The notes beneath the pieces are model-generated. The model did no database searches and was not told the origin of the DNA. It worked only from the letters and a program-made list of their open reading frames with translations. From JAHFQJ01 sp046050125 (GTDB lineage Bacteria; Pseudomonadota; Gammaproteobacteria; Burkholderiales; Burkholderiaceae), in NCBI GenBank assembly GCA_046050125.1, contig JBJOQB010000189.1:1-16513 (forward strand): a stretch of DNA of 16,513 bases, written 5' to 3'. Positions 6,369 to 14,036 of this stretch are shown in pieces. Made by a program: the position numbers and the translations under genes. Position 1 is the stretch's first letter. Each line of letters starts with the position of its first letter.

Positions 6369-7775
6369 ATGATATTTACTAAAAAATATAATTTACCTAC
6401 TTCGTTTTTTGCATCTTTTGCATTTATAATACTTGGCGTTACAAGTGCAAACTTATTTGCTCAAGAGGCTAGCCCTGAAGCTACTCCTCAAGCTGATAAA
6501 AGTGAATCCAAAGTAGAACATAAAAATGAAACTAAGGAAAGCAAAGAAGAGGTAAAACCTATACCAGAAGTTAAACCAAATGCCCAACAAAGTATTACTA
6601 AGCTTGAGCACTCAATTAGTACAAATAATCATAAGCAAGATGAACAAAAAAAATTAGCTATATCTTCAAATAGTAATACTAATTCAAAAAATACTAAGGA
6701 TACTAAAGATATAAAAACCGATAGTAAAGACTCAAAATCTAAAGAGAATAAAACAGATAAATTAAATAAATCTGAAAAAACTTCTGATGACAAAAAATCA
6801 AATGCAACTAATAAACCATCAACTAATCAAAGTACGAATATTAGCAGCATAGCCAGCCAAGTATCTACTAGTAGTAATAAATTATCATCTATCAATCAAA
6901 AAGAAAATAGTAATACCAATACTATTGATAGCAATAATAAATCGTTATCTAATAATATAATTAGTAATCCAGCAATACCTAAAGCTGAAGAAATTCATGA
7001 CGATGTAATGTCTCAATATGGAAAAATTATTGCAAAAAAAGAACTTAATGATGGCATAACAGCATGGGTTATTGAGAAAAATTTAAGAAGGGTTATATTA
7101 TATACCAGTCAAAATAAATCAATTGTACTGCATGGAAATGCTTGGGATGCAAAAAATAAGCAGAATATTAATCAATTACTATCTTCATATTTAGTAACAA
7201 ATAAATTTGTACCAAATACTATTTCACCTATAGTAAATCCAAATGTATTAGCTAATAATAAAGAAGATTGGAAAAATAAAAAATTTAAAATACCAGATGT
7301 GATAACTGGTTTAAATAATATATATGGTATTAAAGAAGGGAGTGGAAGTATCTTAGATACTGTATATGTGTTTTTTGACCCTCGTTGCCCATACTGTCGC
7401 CAAGCATATATCAAATCTCGCAACTACATATCATCTGGAAAAAGCATAAAGTGGATACCAGCAATTATATTAGGAGATGATGCTCAAGCACAAAAAAATG
7501 CAGGACACATGCTTCAATCATCACAACAAGAACAAGCAGATATGCTAAAAAAAGTATTAGAAGATAAAGAAAATTTTGATACTAAAATTAGTGATAAAAC
7601 GTTACGTGCATTACTAGTAAATAAACAATCTCTTAATATACTTGCAAATAAGAGTGGTATGGATGGAGTTGCTGTTCCTATTGCATTTTTCTTTGATAAA
7701 CGCTCTGGCAAAGTTAAGTACTTAAAAGGAATTCATATACCAGAAGTAATGGAAGAAATATTTAAAGGAATATAA
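6369..7775 (+). CDS. Periplasmic DsbG/DsbC-like thioredoxin-fold protein with long disordered linker
   Basis: This is a predicted exported thiol-disulfide protein acting on cysteines of envelope proteins. Residues 1-31 form a signal peptide (hydrophobic 12-30, probable cleavage after NLFA). About 35-205 is a low-complexity Ser/Asn/Lys/Thr/Asp region with no fold visible. About 207-280 resembles the N-terminal domain of DsbG-type proteins (GITAWVIEKNLRRVILYTSQ; VLHGNAWDAKN). The thioredoxin domain (about 325-468) holds VFFDPRCPYC, with the active-site CPYC at 340-343, identical to the DsbG motif, and the cis-proline loop GVAVP (433-437). The CPYC cysteines are the only two in the protein. E. 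coli DsbG has 248 residues, so most of the extra length is the linker. The gene starts 26 nt after the tonB-like stop, in the same direction. A DsbG-like isomerase or sulfenate reductase, or a TlpA-type reductase, are alternatives. Confidence 0.78.
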   Translation: MIFTKKYNLPTSFFASFAFIILGVTSANLFAQEASPEATPQADKSESKVEHKNETKESKEEVKPIPEVKPNAQQSITKLEHSISTNNHKQDEQKKLAISSNSNTNSKNTKDTKDIKTDSKDSKSKENKTDKLNKSEKTSDDKKSNATNKPSTNQSTNISSIASQVSTSSNKLSSINQKENSNTNTIDSNNKSLSNNIISNPAIPKAEEIHDDVMSQYGKIIAKKELNDGITAWVIEKNLRRVILYTSQNKSIVLHGNAWDAKNKQNINQLLSSYLVTNKFVPNTISPIVNPNVLANNKEDWKNKKFKIPDVITGLNNIYGIKEGSGSILDTVYVFFDPRCPYCRQAYIKSRNYISSGKSIKWIPAIILGDDAQAQKNAGHMLQSSQQEQADMLKKVLEDKENFDTKISDKTLRALLVNKQSLNILANKSGMDGVAVPIAFFFDKRSGKVKYLKGIHIPEVMEEIFKGI

Positions 7776-7835
7776 CAAAAAACTATTTTTAGTTTATATT
7801 AAATTTTTGTAAGAAGTTTTATCATATCTCAAAAT

Positions 7836-7877
7836 AAAAAAGCAAGAAATACGATTAATAGTAAATCTTGCTTCTTT
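7836..7877. terminator. Bidirectional intrinsic terminator between converging gene blocks
   Basis: AAGCAAGA (7840-7847) pairs with TCTTGCTT (7866-7873) around an 18-nt loop. The stem extends past one mismatch by A/T pairs. On the plus strand TTCTTTTCTT follows; on the minus strand TTTTTATTTT follows. It sits between the dsbG-like stop (7775) and the livF stop (7899), where a shared terminator is expected. The rest of 7776-7898 is AT-rich and holds nothing else I can support. Confidence 0.7.
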
Positions 7878-7898
7878 TCTTATGCCTACTTTATTTTA

Positions 7899-8651
7899 TT
7901 ATTCACCTAAATAAGCAGCTCTTACTTTAGGGTCATCTAACATAACCTTAGCATCACCACTCATAATCACGCTACCACTATCCATTACATAACCACGATG
8001 TGCAGCTTTTAATGCTGATGTAGCGTTCTGTTCTACTAGTAAAATAGTAATTCCACGCTCTGATAACATATTGATAAACTCAAATACTTTACCAACCATA
8101 ATTGGAGATAATCCCATTGATGGCTCATCTAGCAATAATAATTTTGGCTGGCTCATATAAGCCCTACCCATTGCTAACATCTGTTGTTCACCGCCAGACA
8201 TAGTACCCGCTAATTGGAATGCACGCTCTCTCAAACGTGGGAAAAAGTCAAATATTCCCTCAATATCACTAGCAATACCATCTTTATCATTACGAATATA
8301 TGCACCCATTTGCAGATTTTCTACAATAGTCATGCGAGCAAAAACTCCTCGCCCCTCTGGAACCATTACCAAACCACGCTTTAAAAGCTCATGAGGAGGA
8401 ATTCCTTTAATTGATGTTCCCATATACTCAATAGTACCTGAACTCATAGACTGAATTCCTGTAATTGCTTTCATTGTAGTTGTTTTACCAGCACCATTAG
8501 AACCAATCAAAGCAACTAATTCACCCTGCTTAACTTCAAGGTCAGCACCTTTAACAGCTTGAATACCACCATAAGCTACTTTAAGACTTTTTACTTTTAA
8601 AATAGTCTCTTTATGAGCAGAATTTTGTTTTTTTTCATTAGCATTACTCAT
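7899..8651 (-). CDS. livF: Branched-chain amino-acid ABC transporter ATPase LivF
   Basis: This is one of the two cytoplasmic ATPases that power the LivHM permease of a hydrophobic amino-acid importer. The 250-residue product carries Walker A GSNGAGKT (50-57), a Q-loop region with MVPEGRGVFARMT (96-108, a LivF hallmark), the ABC signature MSGGEQQ (151-157) and Walker B LLLLDEP (171-177). The switch region reads LLVEQN (204-209): the usual histidine is Gln, as is typical of LivF. The first 14 residues are a Lys/Asn-rich extension. AAGGA lies before the start and overlaps the livG stop region; the gap to livG is nine bases, so the pair is coupled. It is the last gene of the liv operon, running into the terminator at 7836-7877. 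Confidence 0.95.
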   Translation of the reverse strand: MSNANEKKQNSAHKETILKVKSLKVAYGGIQAVKGADLEVKQGELVALIGSNGAGKTTTMKAITGIQSMSSGTIEYMGTSIKGIPPHELLKRGLVMVPEGRGVFARMTIVENLQMGAYIRNDKDGIASDIEGIFDFFPRLRERAFQLAGTMSGGEQQMLAMGRAYMSQPKLLLLDEPSMGLSPIMVGKVFEFINMLSERGITILLVEQNATSALKAAHRGYVMDSGSVIMSGDAKVMLDDPKVRAAYLGE

Positions 8652-8660
8652 AATTTTCCT

Positions 8661-9452
8661 TTAGTGTCCACCTGTTCCAAGATATGCTTCAATAACTGCT
8701 GGATTTTTTCTAATATCCTCAGGTAAGCCCTGTGCAATTACTTTACCATAATCTAATACTGTAATTTTATCACATAAACCCATCATTAATTTAACATCAT
8801 GTTCAATTAACAATATAGTTTTACCATCTGCTTGTATTTTTTCTAGTAAACCACGCAATTCAACTTTTTCAGTTGCATTCATACCTGCAGCAGGTTCATC
8901 TAAAGCTAATAGTAATGGATTAGTTGCCAATGCCCTTGCTATTTCTAACCTTCTTTGATGTCCATAAGAAAGATTTTTAGCTGTATAATCCGCATACCTA
9001 GAAATACCAACATATTCTAATAATGCCATGGCATCTTCTTTAATACGTTGCTCTTCTCTTCTAGTGCGTTTATCTAGTAATATAGCACCTAACAAATCAG
9101 CTTTAGTTCTCACATGCCTACCAACCATTACATTTTCCAATGCCGTCATCATTCCAAATAAACGAATATTTTGAAATGTTCTTGCTATACCAGCTTGAGT
9201 TACTTCATGTACTGATTTTGGTTCATATGGCTTACCATCTAAAAAAAAACTACCTGTATCAGGCACATACAAACCTGTAATAGTGTTGAAAAATGTTGTT
9301 TTACCAGCTCCATTTGGTCCAATTAAACCATAAATTTCGCCATGTAATATCTCAATTTGTACATCAGTTAACGCTTGTAAACCACCAAAACGCTTATTTA
9401 CTCCCTTAACTGATAATAAAACTTCTTTATTTTTTTGATTATCTTTTAACAT
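8661..9452 (-). CDS. livG: Branched-chain amino-acid ABC transporter ATPase LivG
   Basis: This is the second ATPase of the Liv importer, pairing with LivF on the cytoplasmic face of the LivH-LivM channel. The 263-residue product has Walker A GPNGAGKT (45-52), the LivG-type segment GIARTFQNIRLF (88-99), the ABC signature LSYGHQRRLE (161-170) with Tyr in place of the second Ser/Gly position as in LivG proteins, Walker B LLLALDEPAAG (180-190) and the switch histidine in LLIEHDV (214-220). All ATPase residues are present. The ATG is preceded by AGGAAA, and the gene starts 20 bases after livM ends. Confidence 0.95.
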   Translation of the reverse strand: MLKDNQKNKEVLLSVKGVNKRFGGLQALTDVQIEILHGEIYGLIGPNGAGKTTFFNTITGLYVPDTGSFFLDGKPYEPKSVHEVTQAGIARTFQNIRLFGMMTALENVMVGRHVRTKADLLGAILLDKRTRREEQRIKEDAMALLEYVGISRYADYTAKNLSYGHQRRLEIARALATNPLLLALDEPAAGMNATEKVELRGLLEKIQADGKTILLIEHDVKLMMGLCDKITVLDYGKVIAQGLPEDIRKNPAVIEAYLGTGGH

Positions 9453-9472
9453 AAATGTTTCCTATGGTATTA

Positions 9473-10555
9473 CTATGCTTTTACTGCTTTATCTTCATGC
9501 TTTGGAGCTGGCCACAATCCTTCTGTCTTAAATAACATTACTAGTAATAATGCTAAAGCAAAAAATAATTGTCTAGCAACTTCTGCTTCCAAGAAAACAT
9601 GACCAAATACTGCTCTTTGTACAGGCTCTACTGTTGAGCGTAAAAATTCAGGCATAACTGTTAAAACTACGCCACCAAGTATTACGCCTGGAATATGTCC
9701 AATACCACCGATAACTACCATAGCTAAAATTACAATTGATTCCCATAATACAAATGATTCTGGAGATACAAACTGCTGAAAACTACCAAACATTGCACCA
9801 GATACACCGCCAAATGAAGCACCTAAAGCAAAAGCTGCTAATTTCATATTTCTAGTATTAATTCCCATTGCTCTTGCCGCAATTTCATCTTCACGAATTG
9901 CAACCCAAGCACGCCCCATTCTAGAATGTTGAATTCTATTACATATAATTATAATTATTACAGATAAAGCAATAAATAAGTAATAGTAAAGTAATTCTGA
10001 AGTAACTGTCATACCAAATAGCTTGTGATTTTGTGATAAATCAAAACCAAAAATTGTAATTGGGTCAATACCTTTAATACCCTTAGGACCATTTGTAATA
10101 TTAATTGGTCTATCTAAGTTATTCATAAAAATACGTATAATTTCACCAAAACCTAAAGTTACAATAGCTAAGTAATCGCCTTTTAATTTTAAAGTTGGGG
10201 AACCTAATAACACACCAAATAATGCCGCTACTGCAGCTGCTATTGGTATAATCATCCATATAGAAAGGTGTAACCCATTTGGAAACAGGGTTGCAATCCA
10301 TTCAAATTGCTGAGTTAAATGAGGAGAAGAAAGTAAACCAACCAAGTAGGCACCTACAGCAAAAAATGCTATATATCCTAAATCTAATAATCCAGCAAAA
10401 CCAACTACAATATTTAAACCTAATGCTAACATTATGTACAGTAATGCCATATCTGCAATACGTACCCAATAGTTACCTATCCCACCTAATAATATTGGTA
10501 ATAGTAAAATCCCAACTGCTATACCAATATATTTTATTTTGTTATTTTGTTGCAT
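9473..10555 (-). CDS. livM: Branched-chain amino-acid ABC transporter permease LivM
   Basis: This is one of the two inner-membrane permeases of the Liv importer. The 360-residue product is strongly hydrophobic, with about eight to ten membrane segments starting at residues 9-24 and 33-50. Family hallmarks are GLNIVVGFAGLLDLGYIAFF (46-65), LKLKGDYLAIVTLGFGEIIR (122-141), the cytoplasmic coupling loop GRAWVAIREDEIAARAMGIN (214-233) that docks with the ATPases, and AMVVIGGIGHIPGVILGG (278-295). The charged tail after residue 344 is cytoplasmic. A ribosome site (AAAGGA, with a second AGG closer in) precedes the ATG. Seventeen bases or fewer separate it from livH, consistent with one transcript. 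Confidence 0.94.
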   Translation of the reverse strand: MQQNNKIKYIGIAVGILLLPILLGGIGNYWVRIADMALLYIMLALGLNIVVGFAGLLDLGYIAFFAVGAYLVGLLSSPHLTQQFEWIATLFPNGLHLSIWMIIPIAAAVAALFGVLLGSPTLKLKGDYLAIVTLGFGEIIRIFMNNLDRPINITNGPKGIKGIDPITIFGFDLSQNHKLFGMTVTSELLYYYLFIALSVIIIIICNRIQHSRMGRAWVAIREDEIAARAMGINTRNMKLAAFALGASFGGVSGAMFGSFQQFVSPESFVLWESIVILAMVVIGGIGHIPGVILGGVVLTVMPEFLRSTVEPVQRAVFGHVFLEAEVARQLFFALALLLVMLFKTEGLWPAPKHEDKAVKA

Positions 10556-10571
10556 GACCTATAATCCTTTA

Positions 10572-11516
10572 CTAAGCTCTATCTGCTGTTCGTTGACCCA
10601 TAATACCTGAAGGACGGAATACTAATACTATAATAAGTACAATAAATGCAAATACATCTTGATAGTTAGAACCAAATACACCACCTGTTAAGTCACCAAT
10701 ATAACCAGCACCTAATGCCTCAATTAAACCTAGCAATACACCGCCAACCATAGCACCAGCTAAATTACCAATACCACCTAATACAGCAGCAGTAAATGCT
10801 TTCAATCCGGGCATAAACCCCATATAAAAATGAGCATTACCATAATTAGTCGCAATCATTAATCCAGCAACAGCTGCTAATGCACCACCTATCATGAATG
10901 TTATAGATATAACAAAATTTGGATTTACTCCCATTAAACTTGCTACTTTCGGATTTTCAGCAGTAGCACGCATTGCACGACCTAGTTTCGTTTTATTAAC
11001 TAAAACTATTAATCCAACCATTACAATTAAAGATATAACCATAAGATATAATTCTTTTCCTGTTATAGTTGCATTTGTTCCTAAAAAATTCATTGGTTCA
11101 GTAGGTAATAATTGTGGGAATTGTAATGGACTACGCCCCCAAATCATCATACCTAAAGTTTGTAACACTAATGACATTGCAATCGCGGTAATTAATGGGG
11201 CTAAACTATGAGAACCTTTTTTTCTTAAAGGTCTATAAGCTATTCGCTCAATACTATAACTTGTAAGTGCACATACAGCCATTGCTACTATAGCCGCTAA
11301 TAACAGTGTAAGACCTGTTGGTAAATGCATTTTTTCTAATATATTTATAGCTGATAATGCTGTTAAAGCACCAACCATAAGTACATCACCGTGTGCAAAG
11401 TTAATAATACCTAAAATACCATAAACCATGGTGTAACCTAATGCGATTAAGGCATACATACTGCCTAATACCAATCCATTAAGTAACTGCTGGATAAATA
11501 TATCCAAAGCGGACAT
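10572..11516 (-). CDS. livH: Branched-chain amino-acid ABC transporter permease LivH
   Basis: This is the partner permease of LivM in the inner membrane. The chosen start is the ATG at 11516-11514 (314 residues, MSALDIFIQQLLNG). AAGGAG lies six bases upstream, and LivH proteins usually begin with this short amphipathic stretch. The longer frame from 11546 would put the Shine-Dalgarno site inside the coding region. Hallmarks are ALGYTMVYGILGIINFAHGD (25-44), the coupling loop GRAMRATAENPKVASLMGVN (179-198) and AAVLGGIGNLAGAMVGG (243-259). About eight membrane segments are visible. It heads livHMGF and lies beyond the hairpin terminator after livJ. Expression could come from livJ read-through or from a weak promoter in 11530-11600 (possible TTTCGA, 16-bp spacer, TATAAG on the minus strand). 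Confidence 0.94.
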   Translation of the reverse strand: MSALDIFIQQLLNGLVLGSMYALIALGYTMVYGILGIINFAHGDVLMVGALTALSAINILEKMHLPTGLTLLLAAIVAMAVCALTSYSIERIAYRPLRKKGSHSLAPLITAIAMSLVLQTLGMMIWGRSPLQFPQLLPTEPMNFLGTNATITGKELYLMVISLIVMVGLIVLVNKTKLGRAMRATAENPKVASLMGVNPNFVISITFMIGGALAAVAGLMIATNYGNAHFYMGFMPGLKAFTAAVLGGIGNLAGAMVGGVLLGLIEALGAGYIGDLTGGVFGSNYQDVFAFIVLIIVLVFRPSGIMGQRTADRA

Positions 11517-11522
11517 AGAAAA

Positions 11523-11528
11523 CTCCTT
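11523..11528 (-). promoter_or_regulatory. Shine-Dalgarno site that fixes the livH start
   Basis: On the minus strand AAGGAG stands six bases before the ATG at 11516. This optimal site favours the 314-residue LivH over the ten-residue-longer frame starting at 11546, which has no comparable site. Confidence 0.8.
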
Positions 11529-11601
11529 AAAACAAACGATTATCAAATTTTTTTGTTTGCGTTTATACTTATAATTATGAGATACAATATCGAAAGATAA
11601 G

Positions 11602-11626
11602 AAAAGCTAGCATAAAGCTAGCTTTT
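11602..11626 (-). terminator. Intrinsic terminator after livJ, before livHMGF
   Basis: AAAAGCTAGC (11602-11611) and GCTAGCTTTT (11617-11626) form a perfect 10-bp stem with a five-base loop. On the minus strand it is followed by CTTATCTTTCG and begins only five bases after the livJ stop. Its position suggests partial termination, so the abundant binding protein is made in excess of the membrane and ATPase subunits. Confidence 0.8.
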
Positions 11627-11631
11627 GAGGA

Positions 11632-12831
11632 TTACATTTTTACAACATCAAGAACTGTTTTCTTTTTATCTGTGTAGTTATATAACGTAATAGAAGCTGT
11701 TTTCATATCACCTTTTTGGTCAAATGCGATATCGCCAATAATACCTTTTAGGTTTGTTTCTGGCATTTTTTCTAGAATCTTAGCTGGCTCTGTTGAGTTA
11801 GCACGTTTCATAGCATCTACGATTACATTTACAGCATCATATGTAAATGGAGCATAAATTTGAATATCTGAACCAAAACGTTTTTTGTATTTGTCAGCAA
11901 ATTCAGTACCTTTTTCCATTTTAGAAATAGCTAAACCTGCTTCAGAACAAACGATATTACTAACTGAATCACCTGCTAATTCTGACAATTTATCAGTACA
12001 GATACCATCACCACCAACTACTTTAGCTTTTAAACCTAATTCAGTAGATTGTTTAGCAAATGGACCACCTGTAGCATCCATGCCACCGTACATAATAACA
12101 TCTGGGTTTTTGCCTTTTAACTTAGTTAAAATTGCTTTAAAGTCAGTTGCTTTATCATTTGTAGCTTCACGGGCAACAATTGTTGCACCATTAGCTTTAG
12201 CTGTTTTTTCAAATTCATCAGCTAAACCTTTACCATAAGCAGTTGCATCATCAACGATAGCAATTGTTTTAGCTTGTAAAGTTTTTGTAGCATAGTTTGC
12301 TAATGCTGGACCTTGTTGAGCATCTGTAGCAACAACACGGTATGTAGTTTTGAAGCCTTGAGCTGTATACTCTGGGTTTGTAGAAGATGGAGAAATTTGA
12401 ACTATACTAGCTTTATTGTAGATAGAAGAAGCAGGAATTGATACACCTGAATTTAAGTGACCAACAACGCCAACAACTTTAGCATCTACTAATTTTTGAG
12501 CTACTGCAGTACCTGTTTTAGGATCGCCAGCATCATCTTCAGCTACTAGTTCTAAAGTAACTTTTTTACCGCCAATTTCTAAACCAGCAGCATTAATTTC
12601 TTCAACGGCCAAACGAGCACCGTTTTCATTATCCTTACCTAAATGTGCAATACCACCCGTTAAAGGGCCAGCATGACCAATCTTCACTACTTCACCGCCA
12701 GCAGCTGGAGCTACCGTAGTTGCAGCAACTGGATCGGCTGCTGAAGTATTCTCAGCTTGTTTTTCACCACAACCTACCAAAACCATGGTTGCAGCTACAA
12801 CAGGTAAAAGCTTCATTAATTGTAAACGCAT
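11632..12831 (-). CDS. livJ: Branched-chain amino-acid ABC transporter substrate-binding lipoprotein (LivJ/LivK family)
   Basis: This is the periplasmic binding protein that delivers ligand to LivHM. The chosen start is the ATG at 12831-12829 (399 residues, MRLQLMKLLP). AAAGGAGA lies four bases upstream, and the longer frame from 12873 would begin at about the predicted transcription start. A signal peptide ends in a lipobox, LVGC with Cys21, so the protein is probably lipid-anchored, whereas E. coli LivJ and LivK are soluble. An Ala/Thr linker precedes the type I periplasmic-binding fold: VVKIGHAGPLTGGIAHLGKD, GVVGHLNSGVSIPAS and APFTYDAVNVIVDAM. GDGIC and NIVCSEAG supply two cysteines likely to form a disulfide. 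Substrates could be Leu/Ile/Val or a related amino acid or amide; sequence alone does not decide this. Confidence 0.92.
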   Translation of the reverse strand: MRLQLMKLLPVVAATMVLVGCGEKQAENTSAADPVAATTVAPAAGGEVVKIGHAGPLTGGIAHLGKDNENGARLAVEEINAAGLEIGGKKVTLELVAEDDAGDPKTGTAVAQKLVDAKVVGVVGHLNSGVSIPASSIYNKASIVQISPSSTNPEYTAQGFKTTYRVVATDAQQGPALANYATKTLQAKTIAIVDDATAYGKGLADEFEKTAKANGATIVAREATNDKATDFKAILTKLKGKNPDVIMYGGMDATGGPFAKQSTELGLKAKVVGGDGICTDKLSELAGDSVSNIVCSEAGLAISKMEKGTEFADKYKKRFGSDIQIYAPFTYDAVNVIVDAMKRANSTEPAKILEKMPETNLKGIIGDIAFDQKGDMKTASITLYNYTDKKKTVLDVVKM

Positions 12832-12835
12832 ACGT

Positions 12836-12843
12836 TCTCCTTT
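12836..12843 (-). promoter_or_regulatory. Shine-Dalgarno site that fixes the livJ start
   Basis: AAAGGAGA on the minus strand stands four bases before the ATG at 12831. It lies inside the longer alternative frame that starts at 12873, which argues for the shorter protein with the signal peptide at its very N-terminus. Confidence 0.8.
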
Positions 12844-12882
12844 CAACAAATCACTTAGCGTCTTAGTTAGCATAAAAGTGTC

Positions 12883-12910
12883 ATTTTAAATGAATTTAAA
12901 AACTTTGCAA
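12883..12910 (-). promoter_or_regulatory. Candidate sigma-70 promoter of livJ
   Basis: On the minus strand TTGCAA (12910-12905) and TAAAAT (12888-12883) are separated by 16 bp, giving a predicted start near 12876 and a leader of about 45 nt. The -35 lies within an imperfect hairpin (AAAAACTT-TGC-AAGCTTTTT, 12898-12917) that could also weakly terminate glsA transcripts. The remaining intergenic DNA to 13112 is AT-rich, with a short palindrome at 13045-13059. Confidence 0.5.
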
Positions 12911-13044
12911 GCTTTTTGTAAGAACAAATTATGAGGGTTTTCCCTAGAACTAGCAACGCTATTGAGCAAACAAGGCGTATATGCATTTATAAAAAAATCA
13001 TATAAATATAATATTTTTATAGTATTCTTTATTAATTTAGTCCC

Positions 13045-13059
13045 TAATTATGATAATTA
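13045..13059. repeat. 15-bp odd palindrome between glsA and livJ
   Basis: TAATTAT-G-ATAATTA is a perfect 7-1-7 palindrome about 150 bp upstream of the livJ promoter. Its geometry resembles a regulator site, but in DNA this AT-rich a chance match is plausible. Confidence 0.3.
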
Positions 13060-13112
13060 CACAAATACTTACTAATACTTTCACTTCATCTTAACAACTT
13101 GATTACAGCATA

Positions 13113-14033
13113 TCAGAAAACAGATAAATTTGTATATAATCTTAGCTTTTCTAATGCTTTAATACCACTGTATGAATTGCCCACATCATCTAATGCTGGA
13201 CTCCATACACAAATACTCAATAAATTTGGCACAATTGCCAATATTCCACCACCAACCCCTGTTTTCAATGGCCAGCCTATACGATAAGCTAAATCTCCTG
13301 CAGCATCATAAGCACCGCAAGTTAACATAATTGCATTTAGTCTCTTAGTTGAGTCATTATCTACAACATATTCTTTTGTTGCAGGAATACAACCATGATT
13401 AGCTAAATATAATCCTGCTTTTGCCATATCAATACAATTCATTTGTATTGCACAATGTGTACAATATGTTTTTACAACATGATTAGGGTCATTTTCTAAA
13501 TTGCCAAAACTTTTCATTAAGTGTGCAATAGATAAATTCCTATGTGCATGTTGTAACTCAGATTTTGCTACTTTCATGTTATAGTCAATATCTGGATTTT
13601 GTGCTAATTTCCGTACTAATTGTAAAACTGAAAATTCAGGTTGCACAAAACGACTGCATAGTATATCAGTAACTAAAATTGCACCTGCATTTATAAATGG
13701 GTTTCTTGGTATCCCTTTTTCATATTCTAATTGAACTAAAGAATTAAAAGCATTACCTGATGGCTCTTTTCTTACCCTTGTCCATAATGATTCTCCCATT
13801 CTTTCAAACGCCAAACTTAAAGCAAATACTTTTGATATGCTTTGTATAGAAAATGGAATTTGTGCTTGACCAGCACTGTACACATTTCCATCTATTGTTG
13901 CTATTGCAATACCAAATTGATGTTGATTTACATTAGCTAATTCTGGTATATAATTTGCTGGCTTACCATGATGTAAATTTTCTTTTAATTCATCATATAT
14001 TTGCTCAACAATTTTTTGGTATAAATTCTGCAT
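13113..14033 (-). CDS. glsA: Glutaminase A
   Basis: This enzyme hydrolyses L-glutamine to L-glutamate and ammonia in the cytoplasm, using a serine beta-lactamase-like fold. The 306-residue product matches the roughly 308-residue bacterial enzymes. The nucleophile motif is S-I-S-K (Ser65, Lys68) in FSIQSISKVFAL. Family substrate contacts appear intact at their usual spacing: Asn115 in RNPFINAGAI, Glu159, Asn166, Tyr190, Tyr242 in CGAYDAAGDLAY and Val260 in KTGVGGGI. EPSGNAFNS (90-98) is also conserved. The start lies three bases after the ispH stop with AAAAGGA inside the ispH 3' end, so it is probably translated from the ispH transcript. Regulation independent of ispH is not apparent. The gene ends 281 bp before livJ, and both would feed amino-acid catabolism. 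Confidence 0.94.
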   Translation of the reverse strand: MQNLYQKIVEQIYDELKENLHHGKPANYIPELANVNQHQFGIAIATIDGNVYSAGQAQIPFSIQSISKVFALSLAFERMGESLWTRVRKEPSGNAFNSLVQLEYEKGIPRNPFINAGAILVTDILCSRFVQPEFSVLQLVRKLAQNPDIDYNMKVAKSELQHAHRNLSIAHLMKSFGNLENDPNHVVKTYCTHCAIQMNCIDMAKAGLYLANHGCIPATKEYVVDNDSTKRLNAIMLTCGAYDAAGDLAYRIGWPLKTGVGGGILAIVPNLLSICVWSPALDDVGNSYSGIKALEKLRLYTNLSVF

Positions 14034-14036
14034 ATG

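Noticed and set aside
6460..6990. Repetitive Ser/Asn/Lys codons in the dsbG-like gene considered as a tandem repeat array
   Set aside because: No fixed repeat unit is seen. It is low-complexity coding sequence in a continuous frame, not a CRISPR or minisatellite.
10894..11211. 105-codon plus-strand frame inside livH
   Set aside because: It is antisense to a clear permease gene. Its hydrophobicity is explained by the complementary membrane-protein codons.
11517..11546. Longer livH start at 11546
   Set aside because: The AAGGAG six bases before the ATG at 11516 and the usual LivH N-terminus favour the shorter form.
11885..12238. 117-codon plus-strand frame inside livJ
   Set aside because: It is a shadow of the well-conserved livJ frame, with no start signals and no recognisable protein features.
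12832..12873. Longer livJ start at 12873
   Set aside because: It would place 14 polar residues before the signal peptide, put the Shine-Dalgarno site inside the gene and begin at about the predicted transcription start.
12934..12945. AGGG-TTTT-CCCT hairpin between glsA and livJ
   Set aside because: Only four base pairs, with no T-run or conservation evidence; likely chance.
13099..13287. 62-codon plus-strand frame across the glsA 3' end
   Set aside because: It overlaps conserved glutaminase codons and no promoter or ribosome site is visible.
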